Shown here: positions 1 through 11,400 of the stretch, piece after piece
How positions within the stretch are numbered: position 1 is the first letter of the stretch
Layout: every line of letters starts with the position of its first letter
NCBI RefSeq assembly: GCF_947507565.1
Contig: NC_089193.1
Span: 186,001-250,000, forward strand
DNA length: 64,000 nt
Direction: 5' to 3'
Source: Oscarella lobularis
Lineage: Eukaryota; Porifera; Homoscleromorpha; Homosclerophorida; Oscarellidae
Position numbers and translations under genes: made by a program
The notes under the pieces: generated by a model
Database searches by the model: none
Told to the model about the DNA's origin: nothing
What the model saw: only the letters and a program-made list of their open reading frames with translations

Positions 1-50
1 TCCTTTAGTAAATTACCTTTATCAATCGTCTAGCAAAAAAAACTAAAAAC

Positions 51-2976
51 CTGATCTCCAAATGCAGACGCGTCTAAGTTGCTTTTCATCGGCGCCAATA
101 GGACAGGAGTAACAGCCTCGCGGTAAACGACCGAACGATTGAGCGTCGTGTTGTCAGCCAAATCAAAATCGACGGCGACGTGATTGCACTTACTTTCCTC
201 TCCAAGCTTGCCGGAACACGCAAATAAGTCGACGATTCCACACGTGTCATTGCAACCGTCGCCGTCGTTTCCCGTACCATTCAATGTATCGCACTCTTCA
301 AAGAACTCCCGAATACCATTCCCGCAATTGAAGCACTGGCTCGATCTGTTGAATTCATCGTTGACCGGACACCCAAACCCGTCTAGTATAGTGCAACTGA
401 ACAAATCGCAGCCGACGCCGCTCGAACCGGCATCGCAATCCTCGCCAGGAACTCGAAGTCCGTCGCCGCACGTTTGATTAAAGCAGATCGTCCGTCCTCC
501 CACCGGAACCTGGCAGCCAAATCCATCTTCAAGTAAACAAGCGGCTGAGCATCCGTCTCCATTCTCGTTACCTCCGTCGTCGCACTCTTCAGAATCAACT
601 ATGACAATACCATCGCCGCACACAGGACAATCGACTGTGACGTTACGGCTACTGTCACTGTTGTTATTTAGTGCTTCGCAAATATCTACTAGACTGGTAG
701 CATTGGTTCCATTGATGATAACCCCGAAAACACCTCACGTTTCGTTGACCGAACGTCGATGCCGATTGCCGCCGTTCTTTCGCCGACTTTCGCATTCCAA
801 CAACGCATCGTCGCTTAAGTGTAAAGTAGAACCGGTCCCACTAATCAATCCATCGAATACAGATCTTAGCAAATGAATATTGGCAGAGGACGATCTTAAA
901 TTTTGTGCAGGTTCAATCTGTCCGCATATCACAAAACCTCTAGCTTCCAAAACAGATCTAAGTTCACCAAGCGAAGTAGCTGGACTTGGACACGATCGCA
1001 CAACGTCTAGAATTAAGTCAAAGATGACATCTCGATATAACGATGATTCCTCCGAAATTTGTCGCAGTAATAACGCATCGTCGCGCGAGAAGGTAACGTT
1101 GCAAAGATCGTCCCTACGTAGACAATCTCCGAGACCATTGAACAGACGATGGTCGACAAGACGACATTCTTCGGCAAACGGCATAAACGTGCGATTCAGA
1201 CCGTACACGTCGGCAATGGTGTTGCTTGTCAAATTCGCAAGACAGACTAAGGCTTCGCTAAACCACGTGTCGAAGCTGCTATTACCCTTGGTCTTTGTAG
1301 CACAAGCGGGAGAGAAGAATGTATCGAGATAGTTAGGTGAGTCACAAGGAAAGACGCGTTTTGCGCATTTGATGAAATCGGTGCAGTTGTCAATGCGCGA
1401 CGAACAGCGAGGTTTGGCTGAAAAGAAACGGCACTATATAAGTACGAAGCAAAAAAAATCGTTTTGATCATTTACCTATTTGACATCGTATGCCGCTGAA
1501 ATCTGGTGGACAGGCGCACGTTGAGTCATCAGTGCACGTCCCACCGTTTTCGCACCGCAAAGACGCACATTCGTCATTACCTTAATTAAAAAAATAAAAA
1601 TTACCAAAAAGCGATAAAATCTTCGACTCACATCCAACAGTTGCGGTGACTCGATAAAGATACCGACCACGAACGCCGACGTTAGACGAGCTGGCGATCG
1701 AAAGAACAGAGTTCGTACCGGACAACGGATGATTCTCGAAAGTGCTCAAATCGCTCGCCACGTATCCGATCACAACTCGACCAGCCCACTGAAGTTGATC
1801 GGCGTTCGGGTAATTGAACAATGCGTACGTCGTACGCTCGTCTGAGATTATAACAACTTGAAACGTATTGCGCTAGAACTAAGAATTAACACGTACTATT
1901 GTTATAGCTCTTATGCTTACCAGCGACAAAGAAAAGAAATAGCCTGGCACGCGATCCCACGTGGCAACGAGACCCCACGTCACGGTGAAGGACGTGCTGG
2001 TGAAATTTTTCACGTCGTTGTTTGCTCGCTGAAGAATTTCTGACGAAACGTTGGTGTAGGTTTGATAGAAAACGCTGCCGCCTTCACTAGTATCAACGTC
2101 GGCCCAGAATGGGGCCACAATGGAAGGGAGACCTGAATCTGGAAAAAAAATCGGAGTAAAGCTTGTGTGCGGTACGTCGAATGATACAAGCCCGTTGTTA
2201 GAAATCTACGAGAAAAGGAGAAATGAATCGACAGAAAGAATCACTATAATATTATGCTGGAAGTATACGTAGGCGTTACGATGGCGTGTTTTCCCAATGT
2301 AAAAACACGTTGGTAAAGGAATAGCAGAAGATGCACCGTCATCAAGACTTCGCATTCGAATGTCGCCTTGACCCGAGCCAAACGAATAAAGATTCGAGTT
2401 AATATCTAAGAATAGAAACGCAATAATGAATATGAATATTCAACAAATTCCAAAACGCAGGGGGGGGGGGGGGGGGGGGGGCGGAAATATGATAAGTAAA
2501 TGATAAATATACATGAATGCTTCTGTTCGTTCGGAATTGTGTTCAAACCCTGCACTTTCAGCGGCTAAGCAGCGCGCGTGTGCACGAAGAAAAGGTGATA
2601 GACAAGACGAGCTATAGCCGCCCTTAATTAATATACCACTTCCGTTTATCAAATCACAGCGTCAGCTTCACATCTACTAAATATACACGGAAGCTGAGTG
2701 CGCAATGAGGACCTAACTCCCAAAAGAATGGTTCGCTATCTGAACGCCAAATGGAAACGTACGCTAGATAGCTCGCATGTACAATCGATCGTGAAATGAA
2801 CTGGGAAAGAGGAAGTCGTCTGTCGGAAAGAATAAAGGCGCGATGAACACAATTCTACACTACGAGTAGACGCGCGTTGGGACTCTAACTAATCAACACT
2901 TGCCTTGGCCGTTCACTGCGAACAGGGCACCGCAGAGCAGAAAAAACAGCCCAAACAGCACGTTCAGGAGAAGCAT
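51..2976 (-). CDS. NIDO + EGF + Cys-rich-repeat extracellular protein (5' part; continues past window start)
   Basis: Inferred exons: 2904..2976, 2269..2405, 1921..2205, 1632..1872, 1476..1580 and 51..1417; a GT donor at 50 leads out of the window. Exon 1 gives a signal peptide (starts MLLLNVLFGLFFLLCGALFA). Exons 2-4 form a NIDO domain: NLYSFGSGQGD, then NNGLVSFDVPHTSF, then APFWADVD, then NTFQVVIISDE and FNYPNADQLQWAG. Exon 5 is one EGF (CENGGTC, CACPPDFSG). The last exon has a Cys-poor stretch of about 220 residues that I do not recognise, then CGDG/EECDDG/GDGCS repeats of the myxococcus/DUF4215 type. All splice phases agree. The first intron would use a GC donor (AAG|GCAAGT). One in-frame TGA at about 735-737 is either inside a 45-nt intron or a nonsense change. 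NIDO proteins (nidogen, mucin-4 and sushi-NIDO families) are secreted or membrane-anchored matrix proteins; the exact ligand is unknown. Confidence 0.8.
2406..2903 (-). other. First intron of the NIDO gene, GC-AG type
   Basis: About 500 nt, ten times the usual intron length here. It carries the uninterrupted G tract at 2460-2481. Donor is GCAAGT, acceptor TTCTTAG. Codon phase joins as CAA G|AT, giving Gln-Asp-Ile. No other coding signal seen. Confidence 0.5.
2460..2481. repeat. Homopolymer G tract (22 G)
   Basis: An unbroken run of G on the + strand (C on the coding strand of the NIDO gene), inside its long first intron. Length may be affected by sequencing or assembly. Confidence 0.9.
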
Positions 2977-4730
2977 CTTTCTTCGTTTTTTCAGCAGACT
3001 ATTCAACAGTGTGCCGATTCTTTGATTTTCGTTCCCAGGTTTTTTTTGAGGCACTGAGCGGAGAGAAATTGACTTACTGTGCGTACTCTCTCTCTCTGCC
3101 TGGCACGAAATGACAACCGCTCCAAGGAACGTCCGCAAATGAAAACGCACCGCAAATGAATTATTCTTATTTTTTTAAATATCCGCTCGTGCACGGCTTC
3201 GAACAGGCCATGATACGAACGTTCAAACTCAGACTCACGTGAAGCTGCCATTGGGAACGATCCTCTGCATGCCGGTGATCGGCAGCGTCGACTCCGAGCG
3301 CCGTCCTTCAATTCATTGCACAGGACATAATTTCCCTTGAGGGGCCTCGCTTCGAAGCGACAGACAGAATCGCTTAATTAATTAGAAAAGGTCTTGCTAC
3401 GGTTGCTTAATTAAATTACCTATCGAGTCGAAAGACAGCTGTAGCGTTGCAAGGTAAGTCAGATAGGATAAACGCCGCTACCATTTGGTACAAGTGATGA
3501 GCATTGAAGCTTACCTACTTGAAGACGCAAGCAGCCACGAGCAATCTGCAGCTGCACGTATGTACGGACGCGGGCGAGAGTAAGTAGGGCTCTTTCTGTT
3601 TTCATCCGGGTTAACGTTTGAGCTGCTTTGCTTTCGTTCTACAGTTTTCGACGAGCGACCTTGTTAACGGGACTGCCACTTTTCGAATGGGATTCGAAGT
3701 GTTTTTGAGCGGCATGAACTGTTTTCACGAAAGTGAGGCCCCCTAAGGGGTCTCGCCAACAGTTTTTCGAGTTGCAAACCAGAACAAAAGCCTTGCAGGC
3801 AAAAGGTAATCGCTCTGTTTGAAGGCAAACCGAAGGCATAAACTCTGACTGACAGTCGATGGGTCTCATTGGCTTTCCATCGAGCAAAACTCAAAATTGT
3901 CCTTCGCCACTTCGAGGCTCGTCTTTCCTCTGTCGTGCGTCGGAGGCTATTCTCAGATGACGAGAAGCAAGCTTAGAGGTATGTCTGTCTTCAGCTGTAT
4001 TTATGCGTGCGTGCAACGTTCACAGCGATCGCCACGAGCAAAAGTCTTGTGGCCCGGGTGGTCGTGAACCCTCAAAAGGAGCCTCACCTCAACTATTGTT
4101 CGATGAGTAGCTGTCGTCTTCATGTTCTCTTGTAGTGTCTTCCTGATCCCCCCCTTAAAAATAATGGTAACGAACGTGAAATTTTAGTCAGTGTTCTTCC
4201 AACAGACAAGACCCACGTGCCTGCAAATCTGAAAACACTCTAATAAGATGTATCTAATTCATCGTAGGACATGTAGCTGCCTCATTGCCTTCCGGCATGG
4301 CCCACACGGGCCTTTACTGTTCACATATTTTCCTTCGCTTCGCCTATAGTCAGAGGGGGGAGGTCTCACACTTTGACCTGATGATCGTATAGCAAATCAA
4401 GCAAAACATGTGTCGAACAAATAAGGAGACATACATGTACAACAAATTTTTCAGCACGCTTTCAATGTCACATTAATTATTTTGATTCGATTTTGCCCAA
4501 CATGAACGCGTCGTGAGTATAGTGGATTTTATCGTGCGATCTCGCCGGCCACTCAACACCGTCATTCAGATTGTGAGGGTAGCGAACTGTCCCTGCTTTG
4601 CCAGCCCAGTCGAAGTCGATCAGTTTGACGTCGCCTGCTTCGTTCGTCAACAGATTGTATTCTCTGACGTCCTCATGGACAAGGCCGCCCGCTGTGTAAA
4701 TATTCAATTGGCGCAGTAGCATTCTTCTTC
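2868..4730. repeat. Dispersed repeat A, copy 1 (carries promoter and signal-peptide exon of the NIDO gene)
   Basis: Highly similar, with small indels, to 17033..18785 in the same orientation. The copy begins just inside the first intron of the NIDO gene, covers its signal-peptide exon and upstream DNA, then a short conserved minus-strand ORF (3639..3887) and the end of a kinase-like relic. A third, diverged and inverted match lies at about 7560-7930. No terminal inverted repeats or target duplication were seen, so this looks like segmental duplication rather than a transposon. Confidence 0.75.
3639..3887 (-). CDS. Hypothetical ORF in repeat A (82 aa)
   Basis: Open frame with a Cys-containing stretch including the string NCWRDPLGGLTF. 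The same peptide frame survives in the second repeat A copy (NCWRDLLGGLTF, 17791..18084) and in the diverged inverted copy (NCWRDPLGGLTF near 7875-7910, + strand), although flanking sequence differs. That favours a short coding exon, or a constrained DNA element, over chance. No family recognised; no clear splice sites assigned. It may be an exon of a longer unrecognised gene or simply a repeat-borne frame. Confidence 0.3.
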   Translation of the reverse strand: MLDGKPMRPIDCQSEFMPSVCLQTERLPFACKAFVLVCNSKNCWRDPLGGLTFVKTVHAAQKHFESHSKSGSPVNKVARRKL

Positions 4731-5060
4731 ATTTGGGCCGACAAGTCGGCGTTGTACCATGCAGGAATTCTTTTTGGCCTCATAAACAGTGACAAAGCCA
4801 GCACAATATTCCATTACAACCAATCGAAATTTCCCGTCACCAATTCTAAAATGATGAAGCTAGGCAGCAAAGTGACCGCCAGCGCAGTGTCGCAGTGCCG
4901 TCGCGACAGTCGACGAATTGACAACGTCTGCCTTGATACCGGTTTCATTTGTCATCTCGGCGAGAAAAACGAGGTAACCTTTTTTCCAATGCACGAACAA
5001 AGGTGACATTGTCTTCATTGAGTCGAATCGAGGCAGGAAGCGAGGCAGCTAAATTTCGTC
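4477..5060 (-). pseudogene. Kinase-like (FunK1/aminoglycoside-phosphotransferase-fold type) gene relic
   Basis: Reading 5060 down to 4477, three pieces in different frames resemble one kinase-like domain: LVFLAEMTNETGIKADVV, then FRLVVMEYCAG, then EYLHSGGLVHEDVREYNLLT followed by VKLIDFDWAGKAGTVRYP. The HxDxRxxN and IDFDWAG strings are the catalytic and metal-binding motifs of the kinase-like domains often found in fungal and repeat-rich genomes. At least two frame changes and no start or signal point to a decayed fragment. The last ~100 nt are repeated in degraded form near 18690-18780 at the end of repeat A copy 2. Function, if any, is unknown. Confidence 0.5.
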
Positions 5061-5578
5061 GAATTTTCTGCTCTTACTGAAGAGGTTCACGTGTCTAAGA
5101 AGACTTGAGAATGCGCAAAGAAATTTTACTTGCACGCGATACGTAGTTCCAGGCTGAATGATTATATACATACGTTCTTCGTTATTACTATACGCCTAAA
5201 ACCTATCAAAACTACTGTACGGAAAGACATGAAAGGAAAAAAACGCAATAACAGTGTGAGTCGAAGCAAGAGGTAGTAAAATAAGAGAAAAAAATGTCAC
5301 ACCTCCATCTCTCACCGTATCGGATAGCAAAACGAAATTCTTCGTCGAAGCCTTTTCGCGAGCCAAAACCTAGAGAAACAAAGCCACTATCCGTACAAAA
5401 CAACTACGTACTTACCAAAAAAAGCCGAAATGAAGCGCGTCTGTGTTTGCATGACCCAGGTCGCACCACGTGGAGGTCCAGACGCTTCGCAACCCAGCCG
5501 ACCCTCACCAACGGCATGAATTAGATCAGAACCCACCATAAGTGAGCCTCCGAGGTTCGTTGCCACCCCGGGAGACGG

Positions 5579-5992
5579 CTATCGCCACCGCCGAAGAGGC
5601 CCGCTCATCGTGTGCTCGACGTGGAGGAGAGCCGGCGAACGCCGACGCTGTCTCGTGTAAGACGGAGCGTGTTTTCCCAGTGCGAAAGCCCCTAGAGGTC
5701 TTAGGGATGCGCCTCTAATCACTTTCGCACCGTTGCTCCAGGACGATGCGTCGGAATATCGCTCGCCCCTCTGGCTCCCTGTCTTCCAACGACTAACAAA
5801 GCGTACGAGCGAGCTCTCAAGCGACGGGGTTACGTAAAGAGGGAGAGCGCCGTGCACGACTTTATGTTCTCCCTCGCGAACGATGACGCCAACTTTTCTC
5901 TCATTGGACGTCGGGTGTGAGTAATTAACCGCAGCGATGTCACGATAGACAGCGTTGCTTTTTGCACCTCTACGCGCAACCAAATAAGGCAA
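5579..5992 (-). CDS. Conserved ORF of repeat B, minus strand (copy 1)
   Basis: A frame of about 137 codons, rich in Arg and Ser, reading VARRGAKSNA near the start and HTMSGPLRRWR at the end. It stays open in all three complete repeat B copies (also 26514..26951 and 49210..49638). Copies 2 and 4 share an in-frame insertion of eight codons relative to copy 1 (around the string DQ.LFLW.YTGQ). I do not recognise the family. Conservation of frame through an indel of a multiple of three suggests coding, but GC-rich sequence can keep spurious frames open, and many substitutions change the residue. It could be the first exon of a larger gene or a non-coding transcript. Confidence 0.3.
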   Translation of the reverse strand: MPYLVARRGAKSNAVYRDIAAVNYSHPTSNERKVGVIVREGEHKVVHGALPLYVTPSLESSLVRFVSRWKTGSQRGERYSDASSWSNGAKVIRGASLRPLGAFALGKHAPSYTRQRRRSPALLHVEHTMSGPLRRWR

Positions 5993-6090
5993 TATTTGAA
6001 ACGATCACGCGCGTGCAGCGTTTGTCCCAAAAAAAAAGGGGAACAAGAGACGAGCACGTGCAAGCGTGCATGGCCAAGATGTCGGACATG

Positions 6091-6098
6091 TGACGTCA
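6091..6098. promoter_or_regulatory. CRE palindrome TGACGTCA between divergent ORFs
   Basis: Perfect ATF/CREB-type octamer lying about 100 bp from the start of the minus-strand ORF and 410 bp from the plus-strand ATG. It is kept at the matching place in copies 2 (27051) and 4 (49744), next to a conserved CCAAGATGTCGG string that resembles a YY1 site. Binding is inferred from the motif only. Confidence 0.45.
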
Positions 6099-6511
6099 GC
6101 GTTTGGCTCACAATCTCGACGAAACGCGACGAAAACGCAATGAAAGGCGACAAGAAACGAAGCTACTTATTCGATCAAGTTCGCGTTTCGAAAGGAACGC
6201 GGCGAACTCGATGGAATCGTTGTGAATTAGAGGACTCGCGATATCGAGTCGTAGATTCGCATAATATCAGTTTAGGGCCCTAGAGTCGAAGCAGAGAGCC
6301 ACGCTTACATTGTTTTCGCTCGTAGAATCAAGAGGAACGCGATCGTTTACCTGCGTTTCGCTTCGAATGCTTGTCTGAACCGCTTCTGACGCCGATTCGT
6401 CAGTTTTCGATCAATCTTTAGTTGTGTAGGGACAATCGATCGCCTAAATCGCAGAATTTCGGAGACTAGCGAAAGAACATTTTACGTCGAGCACGCTAAA
6501 CGTTAAACAAG

Positions 6512-6942
6512 ATGGACGTCGAAACCAGACGAATTCGAGCTTTCGCGACGTTTGGCGCACCGGGAAGCTCCGAGCTTCCAACTGCAAGACAGCGTTTTGA
6601 CCTGCTCAACGCTGGATTGCTTTACGATGATGTTGCGTAAGGCGATTTCCTCGCAAAAGTAAGAAACGTCTTATGAAAGCGTTAGCGCTACGTTTTGCCT
6701 TCTGAAAATATTTTTCTCGTGTACTCAGTGGACTCGAAAGGCAGCAAAAGGCAGGAGAATTCATTCCACGGCACAATCGCTACATGTATTTCACCTCAGC
6801 TTTTTCAGACTATTGCGAATTAGTCAGAAATTTAACTAAACATTGTAGGTCGGTTAGAGAAATACTAAATTTATCAAATAATATTCTCAATAACGTATCT
6901 TTTTCCGAAGGCTTGAGAGTCCTATGCGTTAGGGGTGCATGA
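6512..6942 (+). CDS. Small two-exon gene of repeat B (112 aa), unknown function
   Basis: Exon 1 is 6512..6636, with donor GC|GTAAGG; exon 2 is 6729..6942, with acceptor ACTCAG. The joined frame encodes 112 residues beginning MDVETRRIRAFATFGAP and ending VLCVRGA. Exon 1 is present in four repeat B copies with start codon, length (125 nt) and donor intact: 27507..27631, 34071..34195 and 50321..50445. Exon 2 is intact only here: copy 2 has a TAA in place of a CAA codon, copy 3 is cut off inside exon 2, and copy 4 diverges after the acceptor. No signal peptide, TM or known domain; no recognised family. It may be the amino end of a longer protein (a weak donor, AG|GTCGG, lies at about 6847). Confidence 0.45.
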
Positions 6943-6985
6943 TTTGAAAGGTCTCTATTCGTTCTGTCATTTGGATCGACGCACC

Positions 6986-8434
6986 AATGCCGTACCAAAA
7001 TCTCAGAAGTCACTATCTCACCAAGACTAATCTACAACATTCAAATCGAAAACATCATCCAGTATAATTTAGTAGGTCTATGTCTAAATTATATCTCTGA
7101 TTATATATCTTAACTTATACTCTAGGTTGATCAATTATCTTAGGTGAATGTTCTATACTTTTAATTAGATTGATTTTGGAGAGAAGACAAAGATACGCTA
7201 ACGTAGAAGAAAAAGAACATATCATACTATCAGAGGCTCAATAGCAACAAAAGGTCGCCTCTCAAACATCACCTTATATAGTTGTTAATTAATCACTATC
7301 TGCTTACCTTTCGTCTTTGCTGACGTATTCGTAGATTGCCTTTTCTACGATCTCGATTGAGAACCGACGCTATCGTGCGCGTGGATCAAAGACAGAGCTG
7401 GTAGGCTAGCTGAAGGCAATGACCCCCCCCGCACGAAACAATAAAAATATTGCCTTGTTTGCTTCAAGAAACTGATTTTTCTTACGCTAACAGGATCTCG
7501 AGCTGTCGCGGTGGGTACACAAAAGAGATATAAAAATAAAGATAATAGCAAATCAGGACGTAAGACAATGGGTGAGGACCCCTCTGAGGGTTCATCATCG
7601 CCCGGGCCACGAGACTTACTCGCAGCGACCGCTTTGAACATCGCCCGCTTGGACAATTCTAGACAAAAAAAGACACACCTCTAACCTCCCTTTCGAGAGT
7701 AAGCATTTGACTTACGAGAGACGAACATCGATAGAGCGACGGCTATTTTCGGGACTAGTTCGATAGAGAGCTGCTGAGACGCGTTTACTTCATCGTCCCA
7801 GCGTAGTCCTTTGCAGCGTTTCCAAACAAAACAGTCAAATCTCGGTTGCCAGGCTTTCCTTCGGTTGTGCAATGGGAAAACTGTTGGCGAGACCCCTTAG
7901 GAGGCCTCACTTTTCGCAAGAACGTTAGAAGCACTTCACACCCCCTTCGGACATTGCCGCTGTCGCCAAAAGAGGTACCGGTGGCTCGCGGAAAAATAGT
8001 ACCAAAGTGAAACGTTTGGCGTTTGCTTCTTTCGGTTACCCGGATAAAATCGCGTTCACATATCTAAACGTAGTCTAAGAAATTTGTTCTGTCTCAATTA
8101 ATCTGTTTGAAGTTTTTTTCATTTGTTTAATTTGTTTTACATTTGTTTTACATTTTACATTTATATGTATATTGTGAACTCCTTACTTCTGTCTTCATCA
8201 TTGACTAGCTCGATTAGTCAAAAAGATCTTTTACAATTAACGCCTGCAAACGAGTGTTTCAATCCTTAACGATTATAGTAGATCTGATTCTGTCTGTATC
8301 ACATAGAACGTTCACCTAAAAACTATAAACAAATGCAAGAAATAAAACAAAAACAACAATGAAAACAACAGAAATCAACGACAAGCATTAACAGGCAATT
8401 CAGCCATGAAACGTCATCACTTCTAAAGAAAGTC
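6986..8434. other. Intergenic region between repeat B copy 1 and receptor kinase A
   Basis: AT-rich, low-complexity T-rich patches around 8090-8180. Contains the diverged inverted repeat A match (about 7560-7930). A minus-strand frame at 7345..7656 holds a short peptide (DEPSEGSSP) shared with other loci but no convincing gene. Poly(A)-type signals for gene A are likely between 8150 and 8430. Confidence 0.5.
7560..7930 (-). repeat. Repeat A, diverged inverted partial copy
   Basis: Two islands match repeat A in reverse: 7886..7920 matches 3725..3760 almost perfectly over the palindromic core GAGACCCCTTAGG..GCCTC, and 7565..7620 matches 4040..4085 (GGCCCGGG then GAACCCTCA). Sequence between the islands is too diverged to align by eye. 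Confidence 0.5.
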
Positions 8435-11400
8435 TCACACGATTTCCTCCGCAACTGCCGAAGTAGCGGAACCAACAACGTATCTGACTTCATCGCCATC
8501 GCCACGGATCATTACCTGCGTCACACTATTGAGACTCCAATCCTCATCACCGCCTTTCGACTCCTCCCATACGCCACGTGATTCCGTGTCGTAAGAAAAA
8601 AGTGAACTGGTAGCATCAAAATCGATATATTGGCTCTGATTTTCGGCTTCAAGCATTTTCCCCAGGAGCTGTGTAAGACGGCTGAACGTCGGGCGATCAT
8701 CAGGATCAGCGCGCCAACACGCAGACATTATCTTGTACCTAAAAAATCAATCTGCAACAAAACATTCTCATTATCAAAAATACTCACAGCTCAGCGGAGC
8801 AGTTTTCTGGGCAGGTTAATCGATTGCCACTACGCAAATGCGACAAAAGCTTCCCACTCGAAACGCAAGGATAGGGGAAAGAGCCTAAAACTCAGAAGTG
8901 TATAAGAAAGAAAAGTGCAGAGACAAGCTCACCAAGAGTACATATTTCCCACATAACAATACCAAAGGACCATCTGAAACGTGGAAGACTTTACTTTCAA
9001 TTAGTGAAATAAACAATAATTTTACACGTCGCTCTGTTCGGAGAAGAGACGTTGTGTAATGGCTTCAATAGACATCCAACGCAGTGGGAGACGTCTTGTG
9101 GTCTTTTGACAATAAGCACCATCGTGATAGACGGATCTCGTTAAACCAAAGTCGGACACTTTAAGTAGTTTATCATCGCAAACGAGAACGTTTCGACAGG
9201 CTAAGTCGCGATGGACTAAACCATTTCCAGACAAATATTCCTATAAGTAGGAATTCAAGAGGAAATTAAGTAGCACGACAATAAGTATCCAAGCGATTTT
9301 ATACCATTCCAGATGCAATTTGCCAAACAAACGACATGAGGTCACGAGCACTAAAGTCCTGCTCACCTTTACTCTCCTTACCTCCTTCATCTGCATGTAA
9401 TATGTTACTGATTTCTTTTGACTCCATATTTCGAATCCTTACCATCAACGACGTTTTTCACTTCACTCAAATCCTCCTCATTCATCTCACGCCACTGATG
9501 GTTATGTGCGCTAAAACCTGGCGACTGCGTGGGCGTTTCATCCTAGAACGACAACGATTAGCTGACAAGAGAAGATAAACGAAAAATCACATGCCTCGCT
9601 TAAGTTTTCACACTTCAAAACGCTTTCATTTGAATGCTGCTCAGTATCATCTGCACACTAAAATTAAAAAAAACGCTACTCTATGCAGTACGACTCTATA
9701 CGTTACGACATATGGATGCGTCCGTCTATAGATGTTAGCTAACAAACCTTGATTTTTCCTTTTCTAAGATAGTTGAGTAAATCGCCATTCATGCAGTATT
9801 CAACAATGAGGCAGAAGGGCTTAGATGTTGTGATGCATCCTAAAAGGCTAACGATGTGTGGATGCTGCCCGATGCGTTTCATCAATTTGATTTCCTCCAA
9901 TAACTCTTGTTCTTCCAGATTCGATTCTAAAAGAATCGCAATTATTTATAGATATCATCGCATTTAAAAAAATAAAAAGAGAGACGATCACACGCTCACA
10001 ACGCACCTTTGAGCATTTTACATGCAACCACCGACTTCTCATCGCCGAAGGAATTTCTATCTTTTCGAGCTAGCATTGACGTACGTCGAGATGGACTATG
10101 GTAAAGATACGCCTTGTACACAACGCCGAAAAAACCGTCGCCTAGCTTTTCGAGAAGAGTCATGTCACCAGAGTTAACTTCCCATTCGTCAGACGGTTCG
10201 GCGAAGTCTGATCCTAAGCCGTTTTTGCGGAAAGCCTTGCGGCGGGCATAAACACCAGCAACAATAAAAACAAAAGCGACAAAAGAAAACGAGAGAGTGA
10301 CTGAAATAGCAATTTTCCATTGAGAGTTCGACTGAGCTGTCGAAACTGAAAGATGTTAAGAAAAGATATAAAAAGTATGAATTTGCTACGGTTTTTCACC
10401 TTCGCAATAGGTTCCATTGCCGGCATAGCCGCGGTGGCACTTGCATTCATGTGATCCTATTGTGTTTATACAGTCTGCCAAGTGGTGGCAGATTTTTGAT
10501 TGTTGACATTCATCAGTGTCGTTGCAAGAGGTACCGTTTCCGCTCCAGCCAGGTAGACACCTGCAGTCGTAGTAACCGTTTTGATTTGTACAATTAGCTT
10601 GCGAATGGCACGAGTTGTTCATCTCGCACTCGTTGACGTCCAGGCAATAACTACCGTTCCCAGTCCAGCCTTCTCGACACGTACAGTTATACCCTCCTTC
10701 ATAATTCGTGCAATAGGCTCCCAAAGGGCATGAGTTATTACTATTAAGCTCGCACTCGTTGACATCGACGCAGATGCTACCGCTTCTTTCCCAGCCATGT
10801 TTGCACTTACACCGATAAGAGCCAGGCTCATTTATGCAGTCTGCGTGAGAAGGACATATGTCTCTTGAATTGCATTCGTCCATATCAACGCATCGACTGT
10901 TATTCAAGGTGCCACCTACGCAACCGCACTCATGCGATCCAAGTGTATTCCTGCATTTTTGATTTCCCTCTTTGCATGAGTATTCACATTCGTCTATATC
11001 TGAATTCCAAGAACGCAGGAGTATATCGTCCTGATCACCGGAATAACCAAAATATAAGTTACCTTCACAATTTGTTCCATTTCCGGTAAATCCAGATTTG
11101 CACATGCAGATGTATGAAGAAATTGTATTTTCACATGTTGCGTTGACGTGACAGTTATCAGCATTATTGGAGCACTCATCGTAATCTAAAGGAAATACGC
11201 AATAGTTTGCGGTAAACTCTTGCTTGAGCAGTAAACCCCATGATCACTGGAAATAAAGAAACTGAGTTACCTTTACATATAGTTCCATTTCCTGAAAATC
11301 CTGGCTTGCAGGTGCAGATGTACGAAGAAATTGTATTTTCGCAAGTGGCGTTGATGTGGCAGCCATCACTGCTGTTGGAGCATTCATCAAAATCTAATAA

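Larger units (their letters stand above)
5105..6985. repeat. Dispersed repeat B, copy 1 (longest, best preserved right half)
   Basis: Shared with 26044..27955, 48950..50545 and, for the right part only, 33928..34320; a left-end scrap lies at 44255..44375. The unit contains a minus-strand ORF, a central CRE-containing region, and a plus-strand first coding exon. It therefore has the layout of a divergent (head-to-head) promoter with the first exons of two genes. No TIR or TSD found. Confidence 0.8.

Noticed and set aside
2893-3150. The whole 85-codon minus ORF as a gene
   Set aside because: Only the part from the Met at 2976 is a signal peptide; the rest upstream is basic, low-quality sequence, and the TGA at the end lies beyond a splice donor whose phase fits the NIDO exon.
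5294-5524. Plus-strand ORF in repeat B (also at 26229 and 49077)
   Set aside because: Frame is not kept between copies: indels shift it differently in each, unlike the minus ORF and the MDVET exon.
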